Positions 43,159 through 52,341 of a stretch of DNA of 64,000 bases are shown piece by piece. The number at the start of each line of letters is the position of its first letter. The stretch's first letter is position 1. A program made the position numbers and the translations under genes. The DNA comes from Campylobacter blaseri (GTDB lineage Bacteria; Campylobacterota; Campylobacteria; Campylobacterales; Campylobacteraceae): positions 1,674,001-1,738,000 of the forward strand of contig NZ_CP053841.1 of NCBI RefSeq assembly GCF_013201895.1, in the 5' to 3' direction. Under the pieces are notes generated by a model, which saw nothing but the letters and a program-made list of their open reading frames with translations, ran no database searches and was not told where the DNA came from.

Positions 43159-44723
43159 ATAAGTTCTAATTTTCCATTTTTTATCTTATAAACCTTGTCA
43201 CTTTTATCAAAATATTTATCGTCGTGACTTATGGCAAAGATAGAAATTCCTTTCTCTTTTAATAAATTTAAAATTTCATTATAAAAGTATTTTCTAAACT
43301 CAGGATCTTGGTCAGCTGCAAATTCATCCATCATTAAAAAATCTCTTTTTTCAAGTAAAGCTTGGATTAAAGCCACTCTTTTTCTTTGACCTAATGAGAG
43401 ATTTATACTTGAAAAATGCAGTTTTTCATTTTTCAAAATAACCTTTACTTTATCTTTCATCTTTAAAATTTCAATCCAATAATTAATACTCTTTTCATTA
43501 CTATTTAATATCTCTTTAAAAAGATAAAAGTCACTAAATACAACACTAATACTATTTTGAAATTCTTTTATATTTTTTTCATCTAATATTTCATTATCTA
43601 TGTAAATTTCTCCACTATCAGCCCTTAAAAGACCGCAAAGTATTAAAAAAAGAGTTGATTTACCGCTTCCATTTTTACCTATTAAAAAAATGCTTTCACC
43701 TTTTTTGATTTTAAGATTTACTCTATCTAAAACTAAATTCTCACCATATGAAAAAGATATATCTCTAAGCTCTATCTCACTCCACTTAATAGCCTGAGAG
43801 CTTTTGCTAAAATCAATCTTATCAAAAGAAATTAATTTTAACTCCTTTACTTTTTTTATAGAGATAATAGCCAAAACAACTGATGGTATAGAAAAAATAC
43901 TCATCATAAAAGGAGCTCTTAAAAACATCATAGATATAGCCATAGTTGCTGCTGTTTTTAAATCACTAATCCCTAAACCAAGAGCTAAATATATAATCAT
44001 ACCTATGCCACCTAGCATCATATTGTTTAAATAATTGCCTGATAAATTTCCATAAATTTCAGCTTTTGAGCTTGTGAGTTTTTGTTCATTTGCATTTTGA
44101 TAAAAGGTATTTAAAAAACTATTAGCTCTTTTTTCATTCAAGCTAAGCTCTTTAAATCCTTCAAGTAGAACTTCATAATCATTATATAAAATATCCTCAT
44201 TTTCTCTTGCTTTTTTATATTCTAAATGTGCTTTTTTAATAAAATAAAAAGCGCCAATTGTAATCAAACAAAACCAGATAAATATAAAAACAAAAAGCTC
44301 TTTTGAAAGATAAAAAAAGTAAAAAAATGAAATAAAAACAAACAAAGAGCCTTGCAGTGTATCACTAAGTCGCATAAAGCCGTTTGAAATATTTGTTATA
44401 TCTTTTGATAAAGAGGCTAGAATTTTTGATTTTTTGTTGATTATTATAGTTTGTAAATCGCTATTTAAAATACGAAGGACAAATTTTGTTCTAAGCTCAT
44501 AGATTATATTGTTATTTATATTAGCGACTAAAACTCTCATCAAAAGGGTATATGAAAAAAATAAAATTAAAATAAGCATAAAGTATATCAAAACCATGTA
44601 GTCAGGGCTTTGCAGAGTCATAATATATCTATTTATAAAAAACAATATCAAAATTCCAATTCCACTATAAATAGCAGATAGTAAAAATATAATAATCAAT
44701 TTATATATATAATTTTTTTGCAT
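43137..44723 (-). CDS. ABC exporter of the PvdE/SyrD/YojI family
   Basis: This 528-residue half-transporter has six N-terminal transmembrane helices (about 1-290) and an ATPase domain. Walker A is GKNGSGKST (about 345-353), the signature is LSLGQRKRV (about 440-448), and the Walker B region is MMDEFAADQDPEFRKYF (about 463-479). The EFAADQDP extension is diagnostic of the cyclic-peptide/siderophore exporter group (PvdE, SyrD, microcin exporter YojI). It follows tonB by 28 bases and ends the second iron operon, so export of an iron-related small molecule is one possibility. No biosynthetic gene for such a molecule is in the window. Confidence 0.85.
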   Translation of the reverse strand: MQKNYIYKLIIIFLLSAIYSGIGILILFFINRYIMTLQSPDYMVLIYFMLILILFFSYTLLMRVLVANINNNIIYELRTKFVLRILNSDLQTIIINKKSKILASLSKDITNISNGFMRLSDTLQGSLFVFISFFYFFYLSKELFVFIFIWFCLITIGAFYFIKKAHLEYKKARENEDILYNDYEVLLEGFKELSLNEKRANSFLNTFYQNANEQKLTSSKAEIYGNLSGNYLNNMMLGGIGMIIYLALGLGISDLKTAATMAISMMFLRAPFMMSIFSIPSVVLAIISIKKVKELKLISFDKIDFSKSSQAIKWSEIELRDISFSYGENLVLDRVNLKIKKGESIFLIGKNGSGKSTLFLILCGLLRADSGEIYIDNEILDEKNIKEFQNSISVVFSDFYLFKEILNSNEKSINYWIEILKMKDKVKVILKNEKLHFSSINLSLGQRKRVALIQALLEKRDFLMMDEFAADQDPEFRKYFYNEILNLLKEKGISIFAISHDDKYFDKSDKVYKIKNGKLELIKQATWR

Positions 44724-44751
44724 TATAATTTTCCTTTTGAAAATTATAACA

Positions 44752-45561
44752 TTAATTTTTATTTTTCAAATACTCTTTTATGTTATATAATATTGGTATA
44801 TTAATCACTATATATTTATCATCTCCTAATATACTTTTTGGCGGAGCAGGAAGCGGAGATGCTTCATCAAAAATTTGAATAGAGGCTCTATTTAAAGAAC
44901 TATGTTTGGCTTGTTTTTTTACATTTTTATCAATCACATATCCGCTTTTATCTATTTTTATTTGAACATATACTGTGCCTTCTTGTTTTTTAAATAAAGC
45001 ACTTTTTGGATACTTCTTATACTTGTTTATATGTGCAAAAACTTTACCCTGCCAACTACTGATTTGTTGTTTACTCACACCTTCTTGATAAGAAGAAACT
45101 TTTTTTCCATTATCTTTGATAGGAGCACTAGAGATTTGATATTTTTCACTTGAGTTTAAATTTGAATTAACTTTTACTAGTTTTTTCTTTTGTTTTTTTG
45201 TCTCTTTTTTATTGTGTTCTTTACTGTCTTTTATCTTATTTTGCTTACTAACTTCTATATCACTATGTATATCATTAAATCCATCTAAATTTGAATTTGG
45301 CTCTATTGGTTTTAAAATTTCATCTTCAATTTTAGGTTCATCTAAAGTATTTTCGGTATTAATTGATGGCACGCTAGTATCTTTTAAAATACCTACTGGA
45401 AGCTCTGAAATAATCATTATTGATTCAAATTCTGAGTGTTCCCCTAAAGAACCACTAAAGGTTTCACTTTTTATAGGTTTATGAAAAATAAAAATCAATA
45501 CAATTAAATGAAGTAAAACAGAACTTAATAACGATAAAAACAGATTTTTATTAGTTGTCAT
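44752..45561 (-). CDS. tonB: TonB energy-transducing protein
   Basis: This 269-residue protein has an N-terminal membrane anchor (about 6-26), a long polar periplasmic spacer rich in Lys, Asn and Ser (about 50-165) rather than the usual Pro/Lys repeats, and a C-terminal TonB domain. The domain shows YPKSALFKKQEGTVYVQIKI (about 190-209) and SSLNRASIQIFDEASPLPAPP (about 220-240, split here by the SLNRA motif). It couples the inner membrane proton gradient to the receptors of this island. Its start overlaps exbD by 11 bases. Confidence 0.92.
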   Translation of the reverse strand: MTTNKNLFLSLLSSVLLHLIVLIFIFHKPIKSETFSGSLGEHSEFESIMIISELPVGILKDTSVPSINTENTLDEPKIEDEILKPIEPNSNLDGFNDIHSDIEVSKQNKIKDSKEHNKKETKKQKKKLVKVNSNLNSSEKYQISSAPIKDNGKKVSSYQEGVSKQQISSWQGKVFAHINKYKKYPKSALFKKQEGTVYVQIKIDKSGYVIDKNVKKQAKHSSLNRASIQIFDEASPLPAPPKSILGDDKYIVINIPILYNIKEYLKNKN

Positions 45562-45961
45562 TCTTAATCTCGGCAGATAATGCTATTTTTAAATATCCAA
45601 TTTTTTTTATTTTTGTTATTATCTTCATTAAAAATTCATAATTAACATCTTTATCCACATAAAAAAATATCACTTCATCTTTAGAGTTATTAGTCTGTTT
45701 TAATAAAATATCTTCTATATTTTCAAGTTCAACATTGATGTCATTAACTTTTAACAATCTATTTTTATCAATTGAAAGTATAGTTGGTTTTTTATTACTT
45801 TGTTTTACATCATCTTGAGCCACTTTTGGAAGCTCTACATCAATAGATGTAGTTACCAATGGTATTGTTACAATAAAAGCTATTAATAAAACCAACATAA
45901 CATCAATAAATGGAGTTATATTTATATCACTTATTTCTTCTTCATCTTCAACTTTTATCAT
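45551..45961 (-). CDS. exbD: ExbD proton-channel subunit
   Basis: This 136-residue protein has a short cytoplasmic N-terminus, one transmembrane helix with the functional aspartate in NITPFIDVMLVLLIAF (about 14-29, D20), and a periplasmic domain. It works with ExbB to energise TonB. It overlaps exbB upstream by 14 bases and tonB downstream by 11 bases, so the three are translationally coupled. Confidence 0.95.
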   Translation of the reverse strand: MIKVEDEEEISDINITPFIDVMLVLLIAFIVTIPLVTTSIDVELPKVAQDDVKQSNKKPTILSIDKNRLLKVNDINVELENIEDILLKQTNNSKDEVIFFYVDKDVNYEFLMKIITKIKKIGYLKIALSAEIKNDN

Positions 45962-46760
45962 AATTTTCCTTGTTTAAATTCCTATGGGCTATAACAAAAA
46001 GAGTAGTTGATATTTTTGATAATTCATTAGCAAATTTAACGCTTCTTCTGCTTAAATAATTATAAAATAAAACAGCTGGAATTGCCACGCCAAGTCCAAG
46101 TGCTGTTGTAAATAGTGCCTGTGCAATTCCTGGTGCAACTACACTCAAATTTGGATTACTTATACTAGCTATGGCTATAAATGAGTTCATTATTCCCCAA
46201 ACTGTTCCAAATAAACCTAAAAATGTAGCACTAGAACCTATTGTGGCAAGAATTGGTGTATAAGATTTACAATTTGCTAAAAATGATAAATTATTTGATT
46301 CAATTCTATATCTTATTCTATCTATTGTGTCTTTAGAATAATTCTTTGATTTATTTGTTTCATCTTTTATCTCTTCTATAAGTATTTTTACAAAACTATT
46401 TTTATGGAAATTTATATTTTTATTTAAATTTACTATTTTTGACACTATTTCTCTGTCTTTATTTAAAATATGAAACACAACATAGTAATGAATCGTTTTC
46501 CCTATTAAAACACTCCAAGTGAGAATTGAAAAAATTACTAAAATATAAATAATTATTTTAGTAACAAAATCTGATTGCTTATAAAATGAATATATTGATA
46601 ACTCTAGTTTTTTATCCGAATTTACTTGAATATCTTTTTCATTAGCTGTAAAATTTTGCTCAGTAAAATTACTATAAGATAGATTAGTGGTAGAGTCTCC
46701 TTCTACCACTAAAGCAAACGATACATTAAAAAATAAAATTAAACTTAACAATGTTTTCAT
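45948..46760 (-). CDS. exbB: ExbB proton-channel subunit with N-terminal signal extension
   Basis: This 270-residue MotA/TolQ/ExbB-family protein has a signal-like N-terminus (MKTLLSLILFFNVSFA), a periplasmic stretch to about residue 50, then three membrane helices. The conserved TSIGSSATFLGLFGTVWGIM-type block is seen as IGSSATFLGLFGTVWGIMNS (about 174-193), and APGIAQALFTTALGLGVAIP follows (about 207-226). I use ATG 46760, one base after the upstream receptor stop, instead of a TTG 18 bases earlier. The longer N-terminus resembles the exbB type that precedes tonB in some epsilonproteobacteria. Confidence 0.93.
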   Translation of the reverse strand: MKTLLSLILFFNVSFALVVEGDSTTNLSYSNFTEQNFTANEKDIQVNSDKKLELSIYSFYKQSDFVTKIIIYILVIFSILTWSVLIGKTIHYYVVFHILNKDREIVSKIVNLNKNINFHKNSFVKILIEEIKDETNKSKNYSKDTIDRIRYRIESNNLSFLANCKSYTPILATIGSSATFLGLFGTVWGIMNSFIAIASISNPNLSVVAPGIAQALFTTALGLGVAIPAVLFYNYLSRRSVKFANELSKISTTLFVIAHRNLNKENYDKS

Positions 46761-46761
46761 A

Positions 46762-49053
46762 TTAATACCTATACTCAAAACTAGCTAAAAATGTTCTTCC
46801 TCTTGCTTTATTTGAAAAAATATATAACTCATTCCAATTACTATCATATTGTTCTTGGTTTCCTTGAGTTGAAAAAGCATTTAAAGCATCCACATAATCT
46901 TTATCAAATACATTTTGAACTTCAAATTTCAGATTAAAATTATCGCTGTATTTATAGGTGGCATATAAATCATATATAGTAGGTATATTTGGCAAATCTT
47001 GCTCTTTTCTTGATGCAAACAAATCATTTGGATCATCTGTTGGCTCTCTTCCTAAATCATAATCATTTGGATGTATTCTTTTGGCTTTTCCTGTGTATTT
47101 TATAATTGCACCTAAAGTTAATTTCTCGTTAAATAGCCTTGTTCCTACATTTATAGTAGCATAGTCTTCTGGGAGTTTTGCTATCTTTCCATATCCAAAC
47201 ATATCACCTCCGTATGTTTCATTTGTAGGAGCATCTGACTTTTCGTGAGAATAACTAGCATTCACAAAAAAACTGCCCATATCATAACTAAGTTCAGCCT
47301 CAACCCCTTTAAGAGTTACAGTGTTTGCTGAGTTTAAATGCAGTGTAAATTTATCTGTTGTATAAAAGCTTTTATTATAAATATAATCATCAACTTTTGT
47401 CTTATAATAAAGCACTTTAAATCCAAAGCTATCATTATCGCTTAATAATCCATGTTTGAAGCTATTAAACCCTATCTGCCAAGTTTTAGCAACTTCTGGT
47501 TTTAAAAAAGGGTTTACACTATTTCCATAATTGCTACCAAAAAACATCTCTTGAATATTTGGGGCTCTTGTTGTCTTTGAATAAGTTATAAAAGGAGAAA
47601 ACAAATCGTGTAATTGTGCTGATAAAATTGTTGAATAGTTAAAATTTGTATCACTTTTTTTAATATCAGTTGCTGCCTTAGGAAAGCAATTAGTATTAAC
47701 ATCACACTCTGGCTTAAAGCCACTTAACTCCCAATTTGTTAAACTAAAATTTGTAGCTATTGATAATATATCATATTCAAAATTTGTATCCAAATAAAGT
47801 GTTTTAATCTTTTGCTTACCCTTTGGCTGAAATGGTGTAGCATATGCACCAGGAGTATTTTCATAATCAATTGAATTGGTATATTTATTATCTATATAAT
47901 TAACTCCTGGCTTTAATGTTAAAAAAATATTATTCATAAAATCAAATTTAAGTTCATTACTAATATCAATAGTTAATGCCTTATTTTTAGCACTAAGTCC
48001 ATTTGTTATATCACTTCTTGAAAAAATTGTTGCATTTTTATTGTATTTTTGTGTGCCTTTGTTATAGGCAATTAAAAAGTCTAAATTTATAAGTTCAGAT
48101 ATAGGGTTGTAATTTAAATCAAATTGATAGGTATCATGATTAATTTTTCTACCAGCTAGTTCATTGTCATATTTTCTGTAACTAAGAATAGATTTTATAT
48201 CATCGTTTGAATTTAATTCAAATTTAAAAATATAACTATTAGGTTTTTGGGTAAGCTCTTTAGGGTTAAAAGGACTTACATCTATATATTTCTTATTCCA
48301 ATCAGACTCTGGCATAGCAGGATCAAATGTTTCATTTAAAATCTTCTTATCCTCTATGTTGTCACCGCCACCAGTTTTATAATTTTGTTTAAGCTTTTTA
48401 CCAGCATATCCAAACAAAGCACCTACATTATATCCATTATTAAGCTCAGTTTTAGCAGCAACAGAACCCATATAATTTGGTCCAACTTTATTTGTGCCAT
48501 ATCCAAATCTACCTAAAAAACCAAACGTATTACCATCTCTTACAATATCATCAACACCAATTGTCTTAAAATTTGCACTACCCATAAGTCCGCTACTGCC
48601 ACTATGAAAACTACCTTTTTCAACGTCAACAGATACTAAAAAATTCTTATCAATAGGTGCTCCAAAGCTTGAATTCCCCAGCGTTCCTTCTCCTGTATGA
48701 AACTTACCATTATCAGCTGAAGTTCCAAAAAAAGTTTGAGTAACACCATCTATCATAGTATTAACTCTTCCTAAGCCTGTCATTCCACGAATATTTACCT
48801 GAACAGTTCCTTGAGACTGATCTGTATTTGTATAACTTCCTGAGATAGATCTAACTATTGAATCAATGCTTTGTGTTTGAGAACCAATCTCATCTCTAGA
48901 GCTAATAGCCCCCGGCATAATAAAAGTCTTTTCATTATTTTTTATCTGCTTAGCTGAAATATTTAATGTATCAAAATCAATCTCATTTTCACCACCAACA
49001 AGATAAGAAACATTAAGAAATATAATCAATAATAAACTCTTTACTTTTCCCAC
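46762..49053 (-). CDS. TonB-dependent receptor 1, transferrin/hemoglobin receptor family
   Basis: This outer membrane receptor of 763 residues has a signal peptide (1-21), a TonB box region FDTLNISAKQIKNN (about 27-40), a plug with VQVNIRGMTGLGRVNTMIDG (about 84-103), and a barrel ending FEYRY. It resembles the C. jejuni receptor encoded next to chaN and exbB-exbD-tonB (Cj0178, implicated in transferrin-bound iron use, from memory). The region equivalent to the heme signature reads TRAPNIQEMFF...NPFLKPE with no His between, so direct heme ligation as in the 960-residue receptor is unlikely. It is a close paralogue of the receptor at 49883. Confidence 0.9.
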   Translation of the reverse strand: MGKVKSLLLIIFLNVSYLVGGENEIDFDTLNISAKQIKNNEKTFIMPGAISSRDEIGSQTQSIDSIVRSISGSYTNTDQSQGTVQVNIRGMTGLGRVNTMIDGVTQTFFGTSADNGKFHTGEGTLGNSSFGAPIDKNFLVSVDVEKGSFHSGSSGLMGSANFKTIGVDDIVRDGNTFGFLGRFGYGTNKVGPNYMGSVAAKTELNNGYNVGALFGYAGKKLKQNYKTGGGDNIEDKKILNETFDPAMPESDWNKKYIDVSPFNPKELTQKPNSYIFKFELNSNDDIKSILSYRKYDNELAGRKINHDTYQFDLNYNPISELINLDFLIAYNKGTQKYNKNATIFSRSDITNGLSAKNKALTIDISNELKFDFMNNIFLTLKPGVNYIDNKYTNSIDYENTPGAYATPFQPKGKQKIKTLYLDTNFEYDILSIATNFSLTNWELSGFKPECDVNTNCFPKAATDIKKSDTNFNYSTILSAQLHDLFSPFITYSKTTRAPNIQEMFFGSNYGNSVNPFLKPEVAKTWQIGFNSFKHGLLSDNDSFGFKVLYYKTKVDDYIYNKSFYTTDKFTLHLNSANTVTLKGVEAELSYDMGSFFVNASYSHEKSDAPTNETYGGDMFGYGKIAKLPEDYATINVGTRLFNEKLTLGAIIKYTGKAKRIHPNDYDLGREPTDDPNDLFASRKEQDLPNIPTIYDLYATYKYSDNFNLKFEVQNVFDKDYVDALNAFSTQGNQEQYDSNWNELYIFSNKARGRTFLASFEYRY

Positions 49054-49066
49054 AAAAATCTCCTAA

Positions 49067-49879
49067 TTATTTAATTTTAAAGCTGTAATCAACATATTCA
49101 TTTTTTATATTAGTTTGTAGACCAATGCTTATAAAAGTTTTTGACTTATTAAAATCCTCTATATGTAATGGAATTCCAATATCTTTTCTTGTATGATACT
49201 TTCCAGCAATCAAAATAGCCGTTTTATTAGAACTTACTAATTTATCTGCCATTCTTCTATCTTTATATTGTTGAATTTGAACAAACTTATCTATAGTTTT
49301 TGTATCATCTATTTTGTGTGATGTGTCAATTATCATATCTTTAATTTTTTCTTTAACCTGAAATGTAGTTGAAGCTTTTCCTTGTAATGGATAAGCTCCA
49401 TTAAATATAGTTTGAATTTCACTTTTGCTTAAATTTCCTGCTACTAAATCTATTTTGGAATTAAATATAAATAAAACTAACCTTTTATAATAACTCTTAT
49501 CCCAACTATCACTCCAATCAATTTCTTTTAATAAATTTTTATTTTCATAGCCATTGATTTTTGCATTGTCTATCTTTATTTGTTTATCAACACTCATCAT
49601 TTCAAGCACAACTTCTACATCTTTTTTGCTGTTTAAAGCCTCTATAATTTTTGTTTCAACTAAAATATGTTTGTGATTGTTATGCTCTTCGCCTATTAAA
49701 ACAATATCATATTTTAAAATTTCATCTATAAATTCATTAAATGATATCTCTTTGCTGGTGTTGTTGTTTATAATATTAAAAGTAATTTGTTCTAAACTAT
49801 TTGGAGTATTTAAACTAGAGCAACCAAAAAACAAAAATGGAACAACTAAAAAAATGCATTTATTCATAAATAATTTCAT
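49067..49879 (-). CDS. chaN: ChaN-family iron-regulated lipoprotein
   Basis: This 270-residue lipoprotein has a signal ending in the lipobox FFGC (Cys at residue 20). The ChaN/EreA-like fold shows VLIGEEHNNHKH (about 55-66), VEVVLEMMSVDKQ (about 81-93) and AILIAGKYHTRKDIGIP (about 223-239). The C. jejuni homologue (Cj0177) binds a pair of hemes and is thought to act with the neighbouring TonB receptor. Here it sits between two paralogous receptors (3 bases after one, 13 bases before the other). ATG 49867 is an alternative start four codons in. Confidence 0.9.
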   Translation of the reverse strand: MKLFMNKCIFLVVPFLFFGCSSLNTPNSLEQITFNIINNNTSKEISFNEFIDEILKYDIVLIGEEHNNHKHILVETKIIEALNSKKDVEVVLEMMSVDKQIKIDNAKINGYENKNLLKEIDWSDSWDKSYYKRLVLFIFNSKIDLVAGNLSKSEIQTIFNGAYPLQGKASTTFQVKEKIKDMIIDTSHKIDDTKTIDKFVQIQQYKDRRMADKLVSSNKTAILIAGKYHTRKDIGIPLHIEDFNKSKTFISIGLQTNIKNEYVDYSFKIK

Positions 49880-49882
49880 ACT

Positions 49883-52156
49883 CTAAAACCTGTATTCTAT
49901 ATTAGCTATAAATGTTCTGCCTCTTGCAGAGTTATTAAAAACAGAAATTTCATCACCAATTTGTTGTTTTGCATTTGATGAATTATATGTATATAATGCA
50001 TCCATATAATCTTTATCAAAAATATTTTGAATCTCAAATTTTAAAGAAAATTGTTCGTTTGGTTTATAGGTTGCATAAAGATCATATATAGTTGGTATAT
50101 TTGGCAATTTTTCTATTTTTGGGTCACCAAACAACGAATCCAAAGTAGGATTTCCTACATAATCAACCCTAGGATCAACCCTTTTTGCCTCTCCTGTGTA
50201 TTTTGCTATTGTGCCTATTGTTAGTTTTTTATCAAATAATCTAAAGCCTATATCAATAGTTGCATAATCTTTTGGCAAGATACTAAATTGTGTTTGTCCA
50301 CTAGAAGGACCAAACATAGAGCCTATACTTGAGCTATCGGAAAGATTCATTGAAGTTTTTTGTCTAGTATAGCTTACATTGGTATAAAAAGCTCCATTAT
50401 CATAGCTAATTTCAAATTCATAGCCTTTTAGTTTGGCTTTTCCATTCATTCTAGCTGTAAATAATGTAGAATCTTTACCTGATAGTAAAAGCATTCTGTC
50501 ATATATAAAATCCTCAACATCAGTGTTGTAATATACAAATTTAAATCCAAAAAAATCATTTGATTGAAATAATCCATCTTTAAAGCTATTAAACCCTATT
50601 TGCCAAGTTTTGGATTTTTCTGGTTTTAACATAGTGTTAATATCTTGATAAACACTACCTGATGTAAATAACTCTTGAACATTTATTGCCCTTGTTATTT
50701 TTGAATAACTTATAAATGGAGAAAATAGATCGTGTATATCAGCAGAAAAAACAAAAGAACTATTTAAATTTTTATCTTTTTTTGTAAAATTTCCACTCTC
50801 TTTAGGAAAACAAAATCCATTTACTTTGGCACATTCTCCTTTAAAACCTTTTGTTTTCCAATCTTGAAAATTAAAATTTGCATCAAATGTAAATATATTA
50901 TATTTAAACTTATTGTTTAAATAATAGCTAATTATCTTTTGTTTTCCATCAGGAATTCCATAATCTGTTTTTAATACAGCATAATCCTTATCGCCTGTTT
51001 CTCTTTTGTATTCATTATTTAAATATCTAACTCCAAAAGTATTTGTTAATAAAATATCATTTAAAATATCTGAATTTATAGTATTTGATATATCAAAAGT
51101 TGAAGCTTTATTTTTAAAAGTCATACCATTTTCAAAACTTGCCCAAAACAGCCTTGAATCTTTGTCGTAAATTTGTTTATTATCTCCATATGCTACTAAA
51201 AATTTAATATCAATAAAATCAGAATATGGATTATATCTATAATCAAATTGATAATTATCACTTTTAATCTTTCTTTGTGCTAAATAATTATCATATTTTC
51301 TATAAGATAGTGTAGCATTGCTAGCTTCATTTTTATAATCTAATTTAAATAAATAGCTTTTAGGTTTTTGGGTTAATCTATCTGGATTAAAAGCACTATC
51401 TATATCAAAAATACCATCACCATCTATATCTTTAAGATTATCTTTTATTCTTTTGCCATTACCCATTTTATAGTTTTGTTTAATTTTTTTGCCACCATAT
51501 CCAAGCAAAATTCCAAGATTAGATCCATTTTCAAAATTAACTTTTCCAGCCAAAGCCCCCATATAACTTGGTCCAACTTCATTGCTTCCATAAGAAAATT
51601 TTCCTAAAAACCCAAAGTTTTTATTTCCTCTTATAACATCATTAACATTTATTGTTTTAAAATTTGCACTGCCCATTAAACCTATAGCCGAACTACTAAA
51701 AGATCCTTTTTCAACATCAAGTCCAATTAAAAATGATGTATCAATTAATGTATTGAATGAAGAAGTTCCTATATCACTAAGAAAATTATGAACCCCGCCC
51801 TCGTCAGTTGATGTTCCATAAAAAGTTTGAGTAACTCCATCTACCATAGTATTAACCCTACCAAGACCTGTCATACTTCTAAGGTTAACAGAAATTCCAC
51901 CTTGAGATTGATCAATTTGAGTGTAACTTCCCGGCAAACTTCTTACTATAGAATCTAAACTTTGTGTTTGATTACTAAAAGTATCTTTGCCTCTTATTGA
52001 TACTGCGCCTGCTTTTAAAAAACTCTCATTTGATTTTTTAATTTCATCTGCTGATATATTTAATGTATCAAAATTTATTTCATTATTTTGTTTATTTAAA
52101 TCCACCGCATACAAGCTAACCAAACAAATTGTTCCAATAATAAAAAATTTTAACAT
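49883..52156 (-). CDS. TonB-dependent receptor 2, paralogue of receptor 1
   Basis: This 757-residue receptor has the same plan as receptor 1: a signal peptide (1-18), FDTLNISADEIKKS (about 29-42), a plug with INLRSMTGLGRVNTMVDG-like text (seen as VNLRSMTGLGRVNTMVDG, about 85-102), and a barrel ending IEYRF. Much of the two proteins aligns by eye, so they arose by duplication. The stretch equivalent to FRAP...NPxL has drifted (ITRAINVQELF, INTMLKPE) and has no His. It is the first gene of the operon, directly behind a Fur-box-like palindrome. No strong ribosome site precedes the ATG. Confidence 0.9.
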   Translation of the reverse strand: MLKFFIIGTICLVSLYAVDLNKQNNEINFDTLNISADEIKKSNESFLKAGAVSIRGKDTFSNQTQSLDSIVRSLPGSYTQIDQSQGGISVNLRSMTGLGRVNTMVDGVTQTFYGTSTDEGGVHNFLSDIGTSSFNTLIDTSFLIGLDVEKGSFSSSAIGLMGSANFKTINVNDVIRGNKNFGFLGKFSYGSNEVGPSYMGALAGKVNFENGSNLGILLGYGGKKIKQNYKMGNGKRIKDNLKDIDGDGIFDIDSAFNPDRLTQKPKSYLFKLDYKNEASNATLSYRKYDNYLAQRKIKSDNYQFDYRYNPYSDFIDIKFLVAYGDNKQIYDKDSRLFWASFENGMTFKNKASTFDISNTINSDILNDILLTNTFGVRYLNNEYKRETGDKDYAVLKTDYGIPDGKQKIISYYLNNKFKYNIFTFDANFNFQDWKTKGFKGECAKVNGFCFPKESGNFTKKDKNLNSSFVFSADIHDLFSPFISYSKITRAINVQELFTSGSVYQDINTMLKPEKSKTWQIGFNSFKDGLFQSNDFFGFKFVYYNTDVEDFIYDRMLLLSGKDSTLFTARMNGKAKLKGYEFEISYDNGAFYTNVSYTRQKTSMNLSDSSSIGSMFGPSSGQTQFSILPKDYATIDIGFRLFDKKLTIGTIAKYTGEAKRVDPRVDYVGNPTLDSLFGDPKIEKLPNIPTIYDLYATYKPNEQFSLKFEIQNIFDKDYMDALYTYNSSNAKQQIGDEISVFNNSARGRTFIANIEYRF

Positions 52157-52176
52157 ATTCTCGAAAACCTTATAAT

Positions 52177-52200
52177 ATTGATATTTAATATCATTATTAT
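52177..52200 (-). promoter_or_regulatory. Fur-box-like palindrome upstream of the chaN/exbB operon
   Basis: A perfect 13-base palindrome GATATTTAATATC (52180-52192) is extended by ATT on one side and ATTATTATA on the other, resembling the Fur consensus (TGATAATNATTATCA). It lies about 20-45 bases ahead of the first receptor gene, where it could block the promoter. Confidence 0.6.
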
Positions 52201-52315
52201 ATAGATATTTGTATTAATTTACAATAAATATAATAAATTAGTTTATAAATACTTACTTTTTGATAAAGCAATATGTAGTTTAATTACATAATGATATATT
52301 CTCATAATTTTTTGA

Positions 52316-52321
52316 TATAAT
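52316..52321 (+). promoter_or_regulatory. Probable -10 element for dcd
   Basis: TATAAT lies 21 bases before the dcd ATG, with AAAAAGGA between as ribosome site. Confidence 0.55.
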
Positions 52322-52341
52322 TCTAGTAAAAAGGAAATTTT

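Noticed and set aside
43137-44723. Type I secretion or lipid A exporter (MsbA-like)
   Set aside because: The EFAADQDP motif and half-transporter length identify the PvdE/SyrD/YojI group instead.
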